DNA from: Lytechinus variegatus
Taxonomy: Eukaryota; Echinodermata; Echinoidea; Temnopleuroida; Toxopneustidae
Assembly (NCBI RefSeq): GCF_018143015.1
Contig: NC_054740.1
Span: forward strand, 10,779,140 to 10,843,139
DNA length: 64,000 nucleotides
Reading direction: 5' to 3'
The position numbers and the translations under genes are program-made. Position 1 is the first letter of the stretch; each line of letters starts with the position of its first letter. The notes under the pieces were generated by a model. It saw only the letters and a program-made list of their open reading frames with translations. It ran no database searches and had not been told where the DNA came from. Positions 34,916-48,004 of this stretch are shown here, one piece after another.

Positions 34916-35484
34916 ATATCTGTACGTATAAGAAAATCATTTATTTGTTATTTTCTTGAGTACATTTTTTGTATTGATTCATAATTTTCGTCATCACCCT
35001 TCAAAAAGAGTGTGAGAGAGCGCCCCAAGATATCAGTCGTTGGCCGTGCGGTTGCAAGAATGCACGCACAACCCCTCGGTGAAAATCAATTGGATAAATT
35101 TGGCCCGAAACTTCTATTTTTTGTTTAAAAGGTATTTGCAAGATTCTGATCAAATGTACTTGAAAACATTGTATGAATTTTTCAAATGATGTAGAAATTT
35201 CATTGTCATTTTCTCAAGTATTTTTTTCATTTTCGTGCCGACTAAGATGTCGTTGGGAATAACGAATTAGCCCTTTTCGCTCTGTAGTCGGTTACACCTG
35301 TCTGACCGTTTAGCGATACTCCGGTTTACTCACTGTCGCTGTAGGGTGAGTACTTTCACTTATTGGCTTTTCCTGAATACTCTCTTCCTTTGCTCGGATT
35401 ATTATGTCTTTTTTTTTAGCTGTAATTCAATTTTCTGAAGTACTTGACAAGTGAATCTGTCACAAATCTCGCCTTCATTTGCAG
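34916..35484. other. Intergenic, nothing recognised
   Basis: No repeat or gene was recognised before the exon-like segment at 35485. Confidence 0.35.
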
Positions 35485-35574
35485 CACTGGTCAAGATGAC
35501 GAATTGAATTCTTCCCTCCGGAAACAGGCAAATAAACTACTTCGTCAGTGTCATGTCAAACTGACCGGTTCAAA
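35485..35574 (+). pseudogene. Possible internal exon of unknown gene
   Basis: A 90-base segment lies between acceptor CATTTGCAG and donor AA|GTATAT. It is open in one phase, reading TGQDDELNSSLRKQANKLLR and then nine further residues ending in TGS. Its charge pattern is helix-like, and its codons are GC-richer than the flanks. Neighbouring exons were not found, so it may be a relic or part of a gene with long introns. Confidence 0.3.
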
Positions 35575-37102
35575 GTATATTCTCTTCCTTCAAATTCAAC
35601 GAGGGTTTCGTGTTTCTACTTTTTCTTAGTAAATTAGAACCCCAGGCGGCAACTTTACCATTTTACGTACTTAGAAGGTATATTCACTGACATTGCGAAA
35701 AAAAATAAATGAATAGTCGCTTGAAAAACTGGATGAGGAAGGATGCAGTGTTTGATGGATAGGTGCAAAGAAAAGTTGAACTTTTATGAAAAAGAATGCA
35801 ACAAATAGCCAATGTTATAAATCATATTACGGATGGAAATTTTGAAAGATGCAAAGTATCAATGAAACTAGGGCAAAGTGCGAAGCAATGATTTATTGCT
35901 CTTTGGGTCTAAAGAAAAGAATCCTATCAATGAAACACCAGGGGGAGAATCCAACCTTCGACAATGGGGGGGGGGGATATTTTCATCCACATCCGATAGC
36001 TACTACGGCCTGATTTTTGTCGATGTTTTAGGCGTTAGTCCTAATTAAATATTTCAATTTTTAGTACATCTTAGTTTTGGTCTTTAAAAAAGTTGAGGCA
36101 CGTATAATGCATAATTGATTAAAGCGAGCGCGAAGCGCTAGTCTAAATTTTATATCGTTTCATGTATTTAGGCCTGAAAATGAAACTTTGAGCAGTTTGA
36201 GCATGCACACATACCTTGCCTACGTCACCGGCTCCAAACTGAGAAATTTAGGGGGTGTGAGTGGGACCTGTGTGTATGTGAGACAGAGAAAGCGAGTAGG
36301 GTGGGTGACAGCGAATATGCATTAATTTGTCATTTCAGGGAGGCTACAGTAGTGATTTTAACTATCTATAACTTGCATAAATCCGCAACATTCGACGAGT
36401 TCTTACGATGCAGTGAATAGCGGGGGGGGGGGGGGGGGAGGTTGTTGCTCTTTGAGATTTAATCTGTTCTCGAAATCTCCGCCAGCCCCCGTGTAATTTT
36501 TCAATGCCCCTTTTCTTTGACAGTGGCAGATCAAATAAGCACTTCATGTTTATTACGACGTTGAGTGAAAAGAGCGAAATGGCAACCGAAATGAAAAAAA
36601 GGCAAATGGTTAAAGGGGCCGAATGGCGTACCCAGTCAATGTACCCATATGTCTTGGTTTGTTTTGCCTACAAGCGCTTGAATATCTGGGGCTAATCCAC
36701 AATTATTTTTGGGTGGCACAACCTTTATGAGGATGATCGGGTGTGATCTGCTCAGCGATATATCACGGGGAAAGTCAAGGGGGATATCAAAAGTGAATTA
36801 AGGACATCTGTGTGTGCGCGCGTGTGTGAGAGAGAGGGGGAGTGTGATCACGTGTGTTATGGAGGATGTGTACTGTCAAATTTTCACGAAGCATCGTTAT
36901 TGCATGGGAAATGTATTACTTCAAGGTTATTTAGTGGTCAAGCTTGCACATGCGAATTTATGTAATAATATAATTTATTAATTTTTGAAATTGCAGCGCA
37001 AAAAAGATAGTAATTTACGTTATCGTTTCCTTTCGTTGGTCATGATAGTTTTCCCTTTTTTTATTATCAGATAATGTCGCAAGATAAGAAAGGGAAATAC
37101 TA
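35575..37102. other. Intergenic, nothing recognised
   Basis: Holds G runs at 35966-35976 and 36422-36438 (17 bases, the longest in the window) and a short GT/GC alternating tract near 36812. Confidence 0.35.
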
Positions 37103-37339
37103 ATGGCTATTTTTCATCTGACAAATTGTATACTGGACCATTATGATAGTGGTGAACTACAAGGGGTATTATTACCACAGGGTACAATAATTTTATATAG
37201 TAATTATAGTATAGGTTTTCATGATACATGGTTACAAAGAAATAAGTATTACTTTACATGCTTTATCAATTATAAAGAGGCTGCTTCTCCTTTAAAGCTC
37301 AATGCAGTTATCAAGGAGGCCCTCAAAACACTTAATTAG
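37103..37339 (+). pseudogene. Possible 3' coding end with poly(A) signal
   Basis: A 78-codon frame contains YYFTCFINYKEAASPLKLNA and ends VIKEALKTLN. It is followed 30 bases later by AATAAA (within GTAAATAAAAACC at about 37367). Nothing upstream shows a splice site in the right phase. The protein was not recognised. Confidence 0.25.
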
Positions 37340-38159
37340 AGTTGACTTTCTTGTTCTTGGAAATTGTAAATAAAAACCAAAACTATAACAATTTAATTTT
37401 TTCATCCTCAGGTTGAGCTTAAAAAATAGATGAAATACATACGGGTTTTGTGCCTTGGCTAGAGAAATGAATCATGTTTATACATTCAAACAGGTCATCA
37501 ACCTGTTTTGATGAACGCTTTTCTTTGCTGAAATTGACTGTTAATCATCATCAACATCGTTTTCGCTGACTTAGTGACTCTTATTTTTCATCGTGTTTCA
37601 ACATCAATTTCATCATCGCCAGCATTGTTGACATTAATTTAAGGAACCTTTGCCATGTTTGCCAGCCAACCTAGATATTATCATTTGGAATATAATCATA
37701 AATGATACTTTAAGAGAAGTAAGGTCATTATAGTTTTTGTTTTGTTTTGTGTATGGTTGATCAATGTCCTGTAATAAAAGAAAAGGAAATCAAATTTAAA
37801 ACTAAATTTTCATTGTTATTTCTGGCAGTATTTTTTTTGTTTTTGCTCGTCAAATTTACATCAGCACCCGCAGCCAAAAAAATCGTTCCCAGGACCCTGC
37901 ATCTTTAATGGCTAATGACTTATATTTATACATGTATATATATATATATTATATCATTACATTTCAACATGCATCGGTCGTTGATTTTTTCCGGTACGAA
38001 GGGTTCTCCCCGTGTCACAGGAAGCTGTTAATCCGTTTGCCAGCTGAACACTTGACTATTTTAACAATAGGACTCTCGACTAATTTAACAATAAAAATAA
38101 CAATAATATATGGTATTTGTTTTGTGCACACATCCACCTTATTAGATGGTACTCTAAAG
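37340..38159. other. Intergenic with repeat fragment
   Basis: A fragment at 37848-37892 matches the repeat at 2614-2985. A short TA tract is at about 37935-37950. No gene was seen. Confidence 0.35.
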
Positions 38160-40515
38160 GCGCCCCTTCATTATAGTCAGGCAGCATATGTCATCTACTT
38201 CGAAAAATTGGCTAAGTCTGATTTTTCACTTTTATGTGATTGGTGACATCATAAGGAACAACTTCCAACTTGGTGACAAATTTCTAATGGTCATCTTGAC
38301 CATGTGAGGGGTCAAAATTGGGTCAATAGGGGTCAATTTTTGGAATTGCCCCGATTGTGTTGAGTCATATATTAAATTGTTTGTCTGGCTATACTGAACA
38401 AAAAAGTGTACACAACTATATACTCTTGACCTCCCATTAAAAAGTTATGCCCGGAAATGTCAAGAGGTCAACGAACTTTCGTTACATTGTATATTTTTAT
38501 GGCAAATTACACTGAAGGTGATAAAAAGCTAATATTTTCGTTTTTTCTGTTTTGCATGTGTGTACTTTTTTATTTTTCATTTTAATAAGTCCATCTTCAG
38601 AAGTCGTTATCCAGCAGATATTAAGGGTCAAGACAAGGTCAGGGAAAGGTCAAGAGGTCAACAAACTTTCATTGGTAGCCAAAATACACTATAAAAGCGG
38701 TTTGAATTTAGAAGTAGGTTCTTCATTTTGAAAAGTCTCTAAGAAGACATCCATTAGATAAAAAGGGGGCAGAATGTGCTCATTTACGAACAAAATAGAT
38801 AAACAGTGATAGACGTCGAATAGTTTGAGTGTGGTATCATGTTTTATTGCAGGAATACCTTGAAACGACTTGACAAATCCTATAAAAAATCAAATCATCT
38901 TCATGACGTCATAAGTGCAACCAGCTCTTTCCGAGTTGCTTGATTTAGGAACTCAATTCAAGTTCTTTTCATTTCCAATTTACCGATCTTTGATATGTAA
39001 AGAAACATTTCATCCATTTGTTTGTACAGAATATTTTAATCAACAGAAAATATTGTCATGTACTTGGGTATATGTTCTTTTGTCGGTTTTTTTTCTCCTA
39101 CTTTGTGAACTACCTGGATGTTGCCAGAAAGAATAATCACATCAAATAAACCACGGCCATGCCGCAGCGGGCGGAGGTTGCAGCGGTCCCCAGAATTTGT
39201 AAAAGAAAATTGCATATTTTTTTTTACTGAAAGATACATAGTAATTGACCAAAAGTATGCACGAAATCTATAAATTTCTCTTTACAATATGCAAAAGCGG
39301 CCCCGATGATTAGCTCAGAACAGCACAACACCAGAATTGTGTAGTCCTTCTTGGCTCCAGAGATCGAGTAATGGTCAGAATATATCACATCAGCATAATA
39401 TTGACATACACTTCTACACTACGCATGCCTGCATGATGTTGCCTCTTCGTCAGAAATAATATAACCGTCACACATTTTGAATTAAGGAGCAATTGGAGCC
39501 CAACTTATAATATCATCCTCAATCCTAAGTTAATCCAAATGAAATGTTATGCATCTTTCTTAGCAGCTGGGGCACTGGTCAATCGATGTTTATTCTGTTA
39601 CATAGTATTACACTTATACCCTACTACAATACAATAATTTCTGTTGATTGAAATATTCTGACAAAGCAATGAAGGAAATGTTTCTTTACATATCAATGAC
39701 TAGTAAATTGAAAATGAATTGAACTTAAAATTGATCTCCTTAAAAAAAGACACTCGGAAAGAGCTGGTTGCACTTATTACATCATGAAGATGATAAGGGC
39801 ACAAGGGTTTGTCAAGTTGTTTCAATGTACTCTTGCAATACCATGATACCACACTAAACGCATTCGACGTCTATCTCTGTTAATCTATTTTGTTCCTTAA
39901 TAAGCATCTTAATTTATTTAATGTTATAGATACAGACATTTCAAAATAAACAACCCTTAAAAAATGAGACTTCTACGATTCTAGTCGCTTTTAGAGTATT
40001 TCAGCTACATGTTGACCCTTTGACCTTTCCCTGACCTTGTCTTGACCCTAATATCTTCTGGATAAGGACCTCTGAAGGTGAACTTATTAAAATTGAAAAT
40101 AAAAAAGTACAAACATGAAAAAGAAAAGTAAGGACCCCCTCGGAAAATAGCTTTCTTAACACCTTCAGTGTAATTTGCCATATATACAATGTAACGAAAG
40201 TTCGTTGACCTTTTGCTATTTCCGGTCATAACTTTTTTACGGGAGGTCAAGAGTATATGATTGTGTACACTTTTTTGTTCAGTATAACCAGACAAACAAT
40301 TTGATGTATAACTCGACACAATCGGGGCAATTCCAAAAATTGACCCCTATTGACCCCATTTTGACCCCTCACATGGTCAAGATGACCATTAGAAATTTGT
40401 CACCAAGTTGAAAGTTGATCCTTGTGATGTCACCAATCACATAAAAGTGAAAAATCAGACTTAGCCAATTTGTCGAAGTAGCCGGTAAATCATGACATAT
40501 GCTGCCTGACTATTA
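38160..40515. mobile_element. 2.35-kb foldback element with ~0.9-kb inverted arms
   Basis: The left arm (38173 to about 39080) and right arm (about 39605-40513) are imperfect reverse complements. Examples are ATAGTCAGGCAGCATATG at both tips, GACCATGTGAGGGGTCAAAA, TTGTGTTGAGTCATATATT versus its complement, AACCAGCTCTTTCCGAGT, and TTGATATGTAAAGAAACATT. The unpaired centre is about 520 bp. No transposase was seen, so the element is probably mobilised in trans. Confidence 0.8.
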
Positions 40516-40599
40516 CCCCGTCTATCATGTCTATGGACCTACTAACGGTTTCACGCTGTACCGATTCCGGTTCTCGTTCATCTTAACTTGGGTGAATTA

Positions 40600-40735
40600 T
40601 CAATTCACCTCACCTGGGTCGATTGCAGTACATTGTTGATCAACTTTTTTCTGAACAAAATGACGTCATGCTTGGGATTCGAACCCACAACCATCTGCTT
40701 CAAAGTCCAGAGACTAATCCTCTGGGCCCCAATGC
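40600..40735 (-). mobile_element. tRNA-derived SINE (SINE2-like), reverse strand
   Basis: On the minus strand a box-B-like GTGGGTTCGAATCC lies downstream of a degraded box A region. It is followed by a TGACGTCA...TTCAGAAAAAAGTTGATC-like segment and a TGCAATCGACCCAGGTGAGG tail. This order is familiar from deuterostome tRNA-SINEs. Similarity in plan to 61405-61768 supports the call. Confidence 0.6.
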
Positions 40736-41779
40736 TCAACCTTTATTTAAAGATATTTCTAAAGGTATTTTGAAAATCATACTCGACGGGGACACGCGAT
40801 ACACCATTTATTTCTGCAGAAGCAGAATTTTCTAATCCCAACACAATTTATCCATCGCATTTAAGCTGATAATCTTTTGTCCTTTCCAGCTTACCAAGGT
40901 TTGACATCGCCTCACCACTAATATATCAATTCTAAGAACCCTACCTCTTAAAGGATTTAAGGAACTGGTTGCCATCAGTTTCTTCCACTCTTTTTCGTTT
41001 TTACCTCTCCGTGAACCCGATGACTTTCACAAGAACCAGGTCGAGTTATAGCATGTATAATGCGTGAACAGAATTGCTGCCACGATATTTTGCTGGGAGG
41101 GGGGGGGGGGGATGGGGATATTTTGTTTCCTTTTCCTCTATTAAATGATAGGGATATTATAAAGTTAGATGGCACAGACCTCTTTTTATACTCTTTTATT
41201 TTATTTCTTTAGCATTCACATTTTGTTTAATTTGTTTTATATCTTTCTTTTCATTATTTGCACCCACTGTGCCGCCTCCACGATGTGTGAACATGTTAAA
41301 TGCTCGGTTCAAACAAGCTAAACACCTTTCTTCTGGTATGTTCTATTTTCACCATTTTTTCTTAATTTTATCATTACATGATTTCAAAACTATTAATTAC
41401 TATGCATTGATACATGTATTCGTACATTTGAATTAGTTGAATTAAAGCGAAAATTGCTGCGTAAAATTAAATAATTTAATGTATATATCAATTTGCTCAT
41501 TCAATTATTAAGACGATCAAGTTAAATATATATATTCAGCTGATTTGTTTTATATATCAACGAATATACACCATGACTCAGGGTCCTAGTTGGACAGTTT
41601 TTCCAAGGAGAATTTGACAAGAAAAAAAAGGGTTTCAAAAAAAAGCCCCCGATATACTTCCATTAAAAATGTTGGTATGACACTCAAGGGGGAGGGGGGG
41701 GGGGACTGTAAGAAAATCATGCATTGCTTTTTTTTCGAATGAGGCATTTAGGCTACGTGTATACACACCACGCATCCAC
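40736..41779. other. Intergenic, nothing recognised
   Basis: G runs at 41099-41111 and 41694-41704; otherwise plain AT-rich DNA. Confidence 0.35.
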
Positions 41780-42145
41780 GCAAACGCAAAATATATGTAT
41801 TATTAAATACTTTTTAAATTATGATGACAATTAAAAAACTTAACTTTACTAAAGATTTTGATATTGATTCCCCCAACATGGTCTAAGTACAGTGACCACA
41901 AATGATCTTTGACCTTGGTCATGTGACCTAAAACTCAGGCAAGATATTTAGTAATACTTGATTACTCTTATGTTTTAAGTTTCATGAACTAGGTCTATAT
42001 ACTTTCTAAGTTATGATGACAATTCAAATACTTAACCTTGGTTAAGATTTAAAAATAATGTTGACGACGCCGCGCCGCCGCCGTCACCTCTGCCGTCGGA
42101 AAAGCGGCGCATAGGGTCTCGCTTTGCTTTGCAGGCGAGACATAA
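41780..42145. repeat. Interspersed repeat with CGCCGCCGTC-rich 3' block
   Basis: Two direct subrepeats about 200 bp apart share TTATGATGACAATTAAA-type sequence and an ACTTAAC(T/C)TT...AAGATTT passage. The 3' block has GCCGCCGCCGTCACC, TCGGAAAAGCGGCGC and GTCTCGCTTTGCTTTGCAGG, a combination typical of a widespread marine-invertebrate repeat. Confidence 0.5.
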
Positions 42146-42686
42146 ATTACTGGAGAGATGAAGACTGGTGCAGGGTGACAATGATCGGAGTAAGAGTTGT
42201 ACAACCAAACAACTGCCAAAATCAATTCTAAGAAGAAACCTTTTTCTTATCATGGTATTCTCAACCGACATGTTTGATATTTTCACTGTCACAGGGCCCT
42301 TTGGTTCAGTCACAATCGAAATACTTGCCATGGCCAATCAAAAAGTACTGTTGCGTGCATATTCCCCGTGAAAAGACAAAGAGTTAACCAATCAGAATTG
42401 CGGCTTTAAGCATGTTAAGTGTGCAATCGTGATCGATTGCAAACCTTCGTGCAACGGTGCCCTCATGTTACATAGTATGCAGGCATGAACGATCTATCTC
42501 ATTATCTTTGATGGGAAACAGCACAAGAGTGATGAGATATTGCGATGACCACCAAGAAAGAGGATGGAATATAAATAGGAGGGATGGGAAAAAATGATGC
42601 GGAATTAATTAGAGGAAGCTGGGAATAGACTGAACAAGTAGCGTGATGAAATGATAGTTCAAAGTCACAGCTACTGCTGCTGCTGA
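42146..42686. other. Intergenic, nothing recognised
   Basis: No gene, repeat or strong motif was seen. Confidence 0.35.
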
Positions 42687-42835
42687 CCAGGGGCGGCGTG
42701 TGTTAAGGCCCTAAATCGCAAATTGCACCTAAACCGCAAATCGCCGCCTAAGCTTGTAGAAAAAAAGTTTAGTCTTGTTTGCTCAATAGCAATGCACTCT
42801 TTGTAAACTGTTACATTTTCATCTTCTTCTCCAGA

Positions 42836-43770
42836 ACGGCTGGTCCAATCTTGACCAAACTTGGTAGGAATCATCCCTATGCGTAGGGGAGGCAAAGTTG
42901 TTCAAGGGATACCTGTAGCCCCCATGGGGGCCCTGGGGGAAGGCCCCCGAGGGAGAAAACACTGTAAATTTCAAAAATCTTCTTCTACAGATCCAGAAGT
43001 AGAACAGTCAAGTTGTTTTGTGTGTAGATATACCTTAATAGGCGAAGAATAAAGTTGTTCATGCCAGTTCCTGGGGTGCCCCCCTTGGGGCCCTGTTGGG
43101 GCTTAAAAGTCGGGGGTGGGGCACTTCAGGGAAAAAACATGTGTTTTTCTTGTTTCAAAATGGATGGTCAGATATCATTCAAACCTGGTAGGAATTATGA
43201 TTAGGTGTAGGGGACACAAAGTTGTTCAAGGGATACCTGTAGCCCCCATGGGAGCCCAGGGGGAGGGCCCCGAAGGGGGAAACCCTGTAAATTTCAGAAA
43301 TCTTCTTCAGATCCAGAAGTAGAACAGTCAAGTTGTTTGGTGTGTAGACACCTTAATAGGTGAAGAACAAAAGTTGTTCATGCCAGTTCCAGGGGTGGCC
43401 CCCTCGGGGCCCTGTGGGGGCTTAAAATTTGGGGGTGGGGCACTTTAAGGAAAATCCTATTTTTTTTCTTCTTTTTCAAAATAGATGGTCAAATTTTATC
43501 CAAACCTGACTGAAATCATGCTTAGGGGTAGGGGACGCACAGGTGTTTAAATGGTACCCCCTGGACCCTGTGGGGGGGCATCCAGAGGCAAAACTGTAAA
43601 TTTCTACTTCTCCTTCTCCAGTTCCAGAAATGGAAGTTGTGTCATGCATAGAATCTTATTGGGTGAAAAATTAAGAGTTCTTCATGACAGCTCCTAGGAC
43701 GACCCCCCTTGGGGCCCTGTGGGGGTTTCAAGTTGGGGGTGGGGCATTTCAATTTCATCAATACCTATTC
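42836..43770. repeat. Three tandem ~323-bp units inside the 2.8-kb element
   Basis: Units start at about 42840, 43164 and 43486 with TGGTC(C/A)(A/G)A, then (A)CCAAAC(T/C)TGGTAGGAAT, GTTGTTCAAGGGATACC and GGGGGCCCTG. The third unit is the most diverged. GC-rich G/C blocks alternate with AT-rich stretches. Confidence 0.75.
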
Positions 43771-44313
43771 TTTTGCTACTTGCTTTTATTTCTCTGAACT
43801 TGAATACCATCAGCAAACTGTTCACATAAACGTAATTATAATGACAATATCACCACAGATTTTTTTTTTTTTATTCTCCCGCTAAAAAGAAGTGAAATAT
43901 GACAACTGGGACTATAGACGTGACTTTCATCATGGAATATAGCTTTGAAGTACGAATCACTTACACAGTCAATCACTTCGGATGACATGCCCTTATCGCT
44001 TTCAAAGGACAGTCACTCAATTATGAAAATATTGTTCTCTCAAGGTAGGCCACCGATTGCTGTCATTTCAACAGAATGCTAAATTTAACATGTTTTTCTT
44101 GAATGGTGATAAAGGAACTTTGGATTTCAAATTATTTAATTGCAATAATTTTTGGTTGTTGGAATCAGGGCTGCACAGAAGTTAAAAAAATGCACATGAA
44201 TATAATAGTAAACCATGTTTTTGTATCTTGTTCAATACCAAAATCTCTTCAAAGAAATAAAGTTTATATTGTTGGTTAATTGTAAATAAATAAAATATAA
44301 ATTACTATTACTT

Positions 44314-44319
<6 letters not shown>

Positions 44320-44412
<93 letters not shown>

Positions 44413-44418
44413 GAACTG

Positions 44419-44459
<41 letters not shown>

Positions 44460-44475
44460 GAACTGTACTACTACT
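44320..44475. repeat. (TAC)n microsatellite 1
   Basis: A nearly pure ACT/TAC tract interrupted by TAGAACTGTA at two places. It yields long spurious poly-Val/Leu/Thr/Tyr frames. Confidence 0.95.
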
Positions 44476-44622
44476 GCTTCTACTACTCTTGCTGCCAATA
44501 ATGATAATTACTGTGACTATAATGATAATGATTATACCATTGATAACGAAGGACCTTGGATGAGTGGTTTCACTCCCCTGGTAACATTTAGTATTAAAGT
44601 TTGAAAATTTTTGAAAATAAGC

Positions 44623-44684
44623 TACTATTACTACTACTACTACTACCACTACTACTACCACTACTACTACTACTCCTACTCCTA

Positions 44685-44716
<32 letters not shown>

Positions 44717-44742
44717 CTACTCCTACTTCTACTACTGCTACT

Positions 44743-44811
<69 letters not shown>
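44623..44811. repeat. (TAC)n microsatellite 2
   Basis: A second TAC array, about 150 bp after the first, with CCT interruptions in its left half. Confidence 0.95.
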
Positions 44812-45194
44812 TTTCGTACTGATTATGACTATAATAATATGAGTACATGGCTTCATTACCCTCGTAACATTTTGTATTAAAGTTTTAAAAAGATTATAAT
44901 AAATATTTAAAAAATTATTTATAGCGATTCTTTCTTTATTTTCCCCCTTTCATTTCTTCCCTTTTCCTTTTCCTTTGCTTAAACCTACAGGCGTTAGATT
45001 ATACTAGGGGAGCCTTAGGGATACACAAAAAAAACACCAAAAAAAAAAACAAAAAAAAAACGGCACTATGTACAGCCCAAGTTGCCCAACTCCCGCCATA
45101 ACCAAAAGTCCAAAACCAACAAACAAGAAGAACAATAATGATAGCCTTTTAGGGCCCCATGGGAGACCAACTTCATGTTGAATGAGCACCCTGG

Positions 45195-45261
45195 TAAAAT
45201 ATTGAAATAAATATATAAATAAATAAATGAATGAATAAATAAACAAATAAATAAATAAATA
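45195..45261. repeat. (AAAT)n microsatellite
   Basis: AAAT units with GAAT and AAAC variants. Confidence 0.85.
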
Positions 45262-45699
45262 CGTGTATCAACAACAACATTTCTCATAAAAATAAGATCA
45301 GCGCCCTAGTTCTAATTCCTCACTCTTCAACCTCTATCCTTTGCGATTTATGTTTACCACCCTCTGTGTTCACGCCTCTTACGCGCGCACGGTCCTTGTT
45401 AATATTCTACATGCTTAGGCGGCAATTTGCGGTTTAGGTGCAATTTGCGGTTTAGGGCCTTAACAGGCGTGGCGCCAGGACGAGCTGATCTGTTTATAGA
45501 CGGTAGAACGAGGGGTCATTTTCTCACATAAATTAATAGGGACAGGCACGATCTATAAATTAATGTCTTTCTTTCGTCCCTTTTTCCCTTCTTTTTCCAT
45601 ATCTTCCTCTGTTTTTATTCTATAGTTTTCCTTTACTATTTGAAGGATCACATATAATATGAGCGGTCGGCCCCCCACTGTAATGACTGTGGCGCCGCG

Positions 45700-45985
45700 G
45701 CTGGACGACGACGCCGACGATGATATTGATGATGATAATGATGATGGTGATGACAATGATGATGATGATGACGAAGTTCATGATGATAATAACAAAAGTA
45801 ATGGTGAAGAATATGTTGATGGTGGTGGCAATGAAGATGTTGCAGAGCGGATGAAGAGAGATGATGTTAATACAAATGATGATGCTACTGGTGATGATGG
45901 ATGATGACGACGACGATGATGATCAAGATGACGATGATGTTGTTGATAAAGATGATGATGATAATGTTAGTGATTATTTGACCAA
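45700..45985. repeat. (GAT)n-rich imperfect microsatellite
   Basis: A degenerate GAT/GAC trinucleotide tract. The acidic Asp-rich frame across it (45659-45904) is best explained by the repeat. Confidence 0.8.
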
Positions 45986-47330
45986 GATGATGATCCAATT
46001 TCCATGATAACACGAAAAATAATTTAAAAATGAAAGGAGCATGAAATCCTTGACATGCCATGCTAAAACGTTTCATAATGTTTCGCCTGTCTGCTGACAT
46101 TCCAGGTGGGTGTTTCGTTTGATAAAGCTGTGACTTTAAGAATGGCTGGTGGACCTTTCTCACGCGCTGAATAACTACCAATGAACATTTCATGGTCAAT
46201 ATCATTTACCACAAGAAAGAATCACCAGTCTTTCTTAGTAACTCTTAACTAACGATCAGCCAAAAATGATTCATAACGAGTCAAGGTTGCATGGTTTTAG
46301 AGTATAAGACTAGTATACTCCAGTTGTAAGTCAATGCATAATGCAAAACTGAATTATACCTCGTCGGAATACAATAAAGGACAGAATAAAAATCGAAAGT
46401 TAAGAATTGAATAGACGACATTTAATTGGGGACTTTTAGGGTAATAGTTTAATGTAATATTTGTAAGCAGTGAACAGTATAGGAGCAACTGTATATACAG
46501 AGCTCAACAGAACATTTTCGAAATGTGATTATTCTTATCATTAACATAAGAAGTAGGCCTATTTGTGTATTTATTCCAGTTCCTAATTAAAGAAAAAAAT
46601 CTGATTAGCTGGATTTACACAGATTAATCACACTTCGGTACAATACAAGGAAGAGTATATAGATCCAATTGGGGTAATTCTTCAAAAATCAATGTTTCTT
46701 TTTTGTTTATTCAGTCAAATTTGTTTCCAATCAGGAAATTCTTCAATGAACATGTCTTTAGCTTTGGTAAATGGCTAGTAATGTGAACTATACCCAAGCA
46801 TCATTAGAATACCATACATTACAATATTACAAAATCGATAGAGTCACTGAATGCATATTTACCAATTGACATTGAAATATGGCAGTTTTTTAGGCGCTTA
46901 ACTTTAAATCTAGTTCCCACTCATGGTAATGTTTTTTATTTTTATTTTCATTTAAAATAGCCGTTTAAGCACTTGTTTTACATATTTAGTAAATGGATGA
47001 TAGACAGCTACTGATAGGGATTACATCCTATAGTTTTCTGCCCATCTTACGGATGCTTATGAAGGAGTTTGATATAAACAAGACGAAAATATGCAGATAT
47101 TCTATTCATATAAATAAATCTATCTAGTTAGACAAATTTTTAGTTTATAATCCTTCTCATCTCAATCGTTTGTGGCACATGCATTTGATATAAGTTAGTA
47201 ATGGGATAGAATAGTGATATGCATAATTTTTATTCTTGTTATTATCATAGTTATAAGTTATTTGTTACTTATTTTATTTTAAATTTATTAATTTTTATCT
47301 TTTTTCTCATTTTTTGTTTTATTTATTTAT
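45986..47330. other. Intergenic, nothing recognised
   Basis: Long AT-rich stretch without recognisable repeats or genes. Confidence 0.35.
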
Positions 47331-47430
47331 TCCGCTCTTTTGTATATAGCGCTTATTACATCGAAACGACGTGTCTATGCGCCTTACAGAATGATACATC
47401 ATTACCCGGTCATCGGATTCAATCAGTCAT
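47331..47430 (-). repeat. SINE-like 3' tail fragment
   Basis: TATATAGCGCTTATTACATC and a TGCGCCTTACAGAATGATAC-like tract form, on the minus strand, the GTAATAAGCGCTATATA terminus typical of marine-invertebrate SINE tails. Confidence 0.4.
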
Positions 47431-47990
47431 TTTTGCACACATTGTATCACATCCTCCACTCCCTGGGAATTATCTATCTTCTTTTTTTTTGGGGGGGGTC
47501 GAGGTTTTACCAAATCAAAGACCGGCTTTAAGCATGGACCTACAACATATTATAATAGGATCATAATTTAAAACAGATACGAACCTATTGCGCCATCTCG
47601 AGTCCTCAACTACTCATACCTGGCCAGTTTCCTGACCCATAATGCTAGTGTAGTCTAGAAATATAGACCCACTAGAATTAAAACATGCTAATTAAGTACT
47701 TAATACATTTTATACCGTAATAATTATGTTACCAAGTAGCAAAACAATTACTTTTCCTCTCAAAACATTTTAGTCTCTCTATACAAATACAATTATAGGT
47801 CAATTTATTTTCTGTAGTATTATATAGTAGATATCTGAAAACGTATATTTTAAAACTATGAAGCTGTTATGGACTGCATTTAGTGACTCATAAATAAGAT
47901 ACATAACTCACCAAATAATGCGAGCGCAAAGCGCGAGCTCAAAAATTTGTGATACTCCAACCTGAAAAGTGGACATTCTAAGCATTTTTT
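47431..47990. other. Intergenic, nothing recognised
   Basis: An 8-base G run and a GCGAGCGCAAAGCGCGAGC motif at 47922-47940; otherwise plain DNA. Confidence 0.35.
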
Positions 47991-48004
47991 TTTATAAACG
48001 GAAT

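Larger units (their letters stand above)
42687..45480. mobile_element. 2.8-kb inverted-terminal-repeat element
   Basis: TGTTAAGGCCCTAAATCGCA and onward (42701-42752) pairs as reverse complement with 45412-45465 over about 53 bp, sharing AATTGCACCTAAACCGCAAA and CCGCCTAAGC. The outermost dozen bases (CCAGGGGCGGCG, and CCTGGCGCCACG from the right) are partly diverged. GCTGA flanks both ends. The content is three ~323-bp repeats and microsatellites, with no transposase. Confidence 0.65.

Noticed and set aside
44410..44880. Poly-Leu, poly-Tyr/Thr and poly-Val frames
   Set aside because: Produced by the TAC arrays in every frame.
45659..45904. Asp-rich acidic ORF
   Set aside because: A degenerate GAT repeat with no flanking coding signal.
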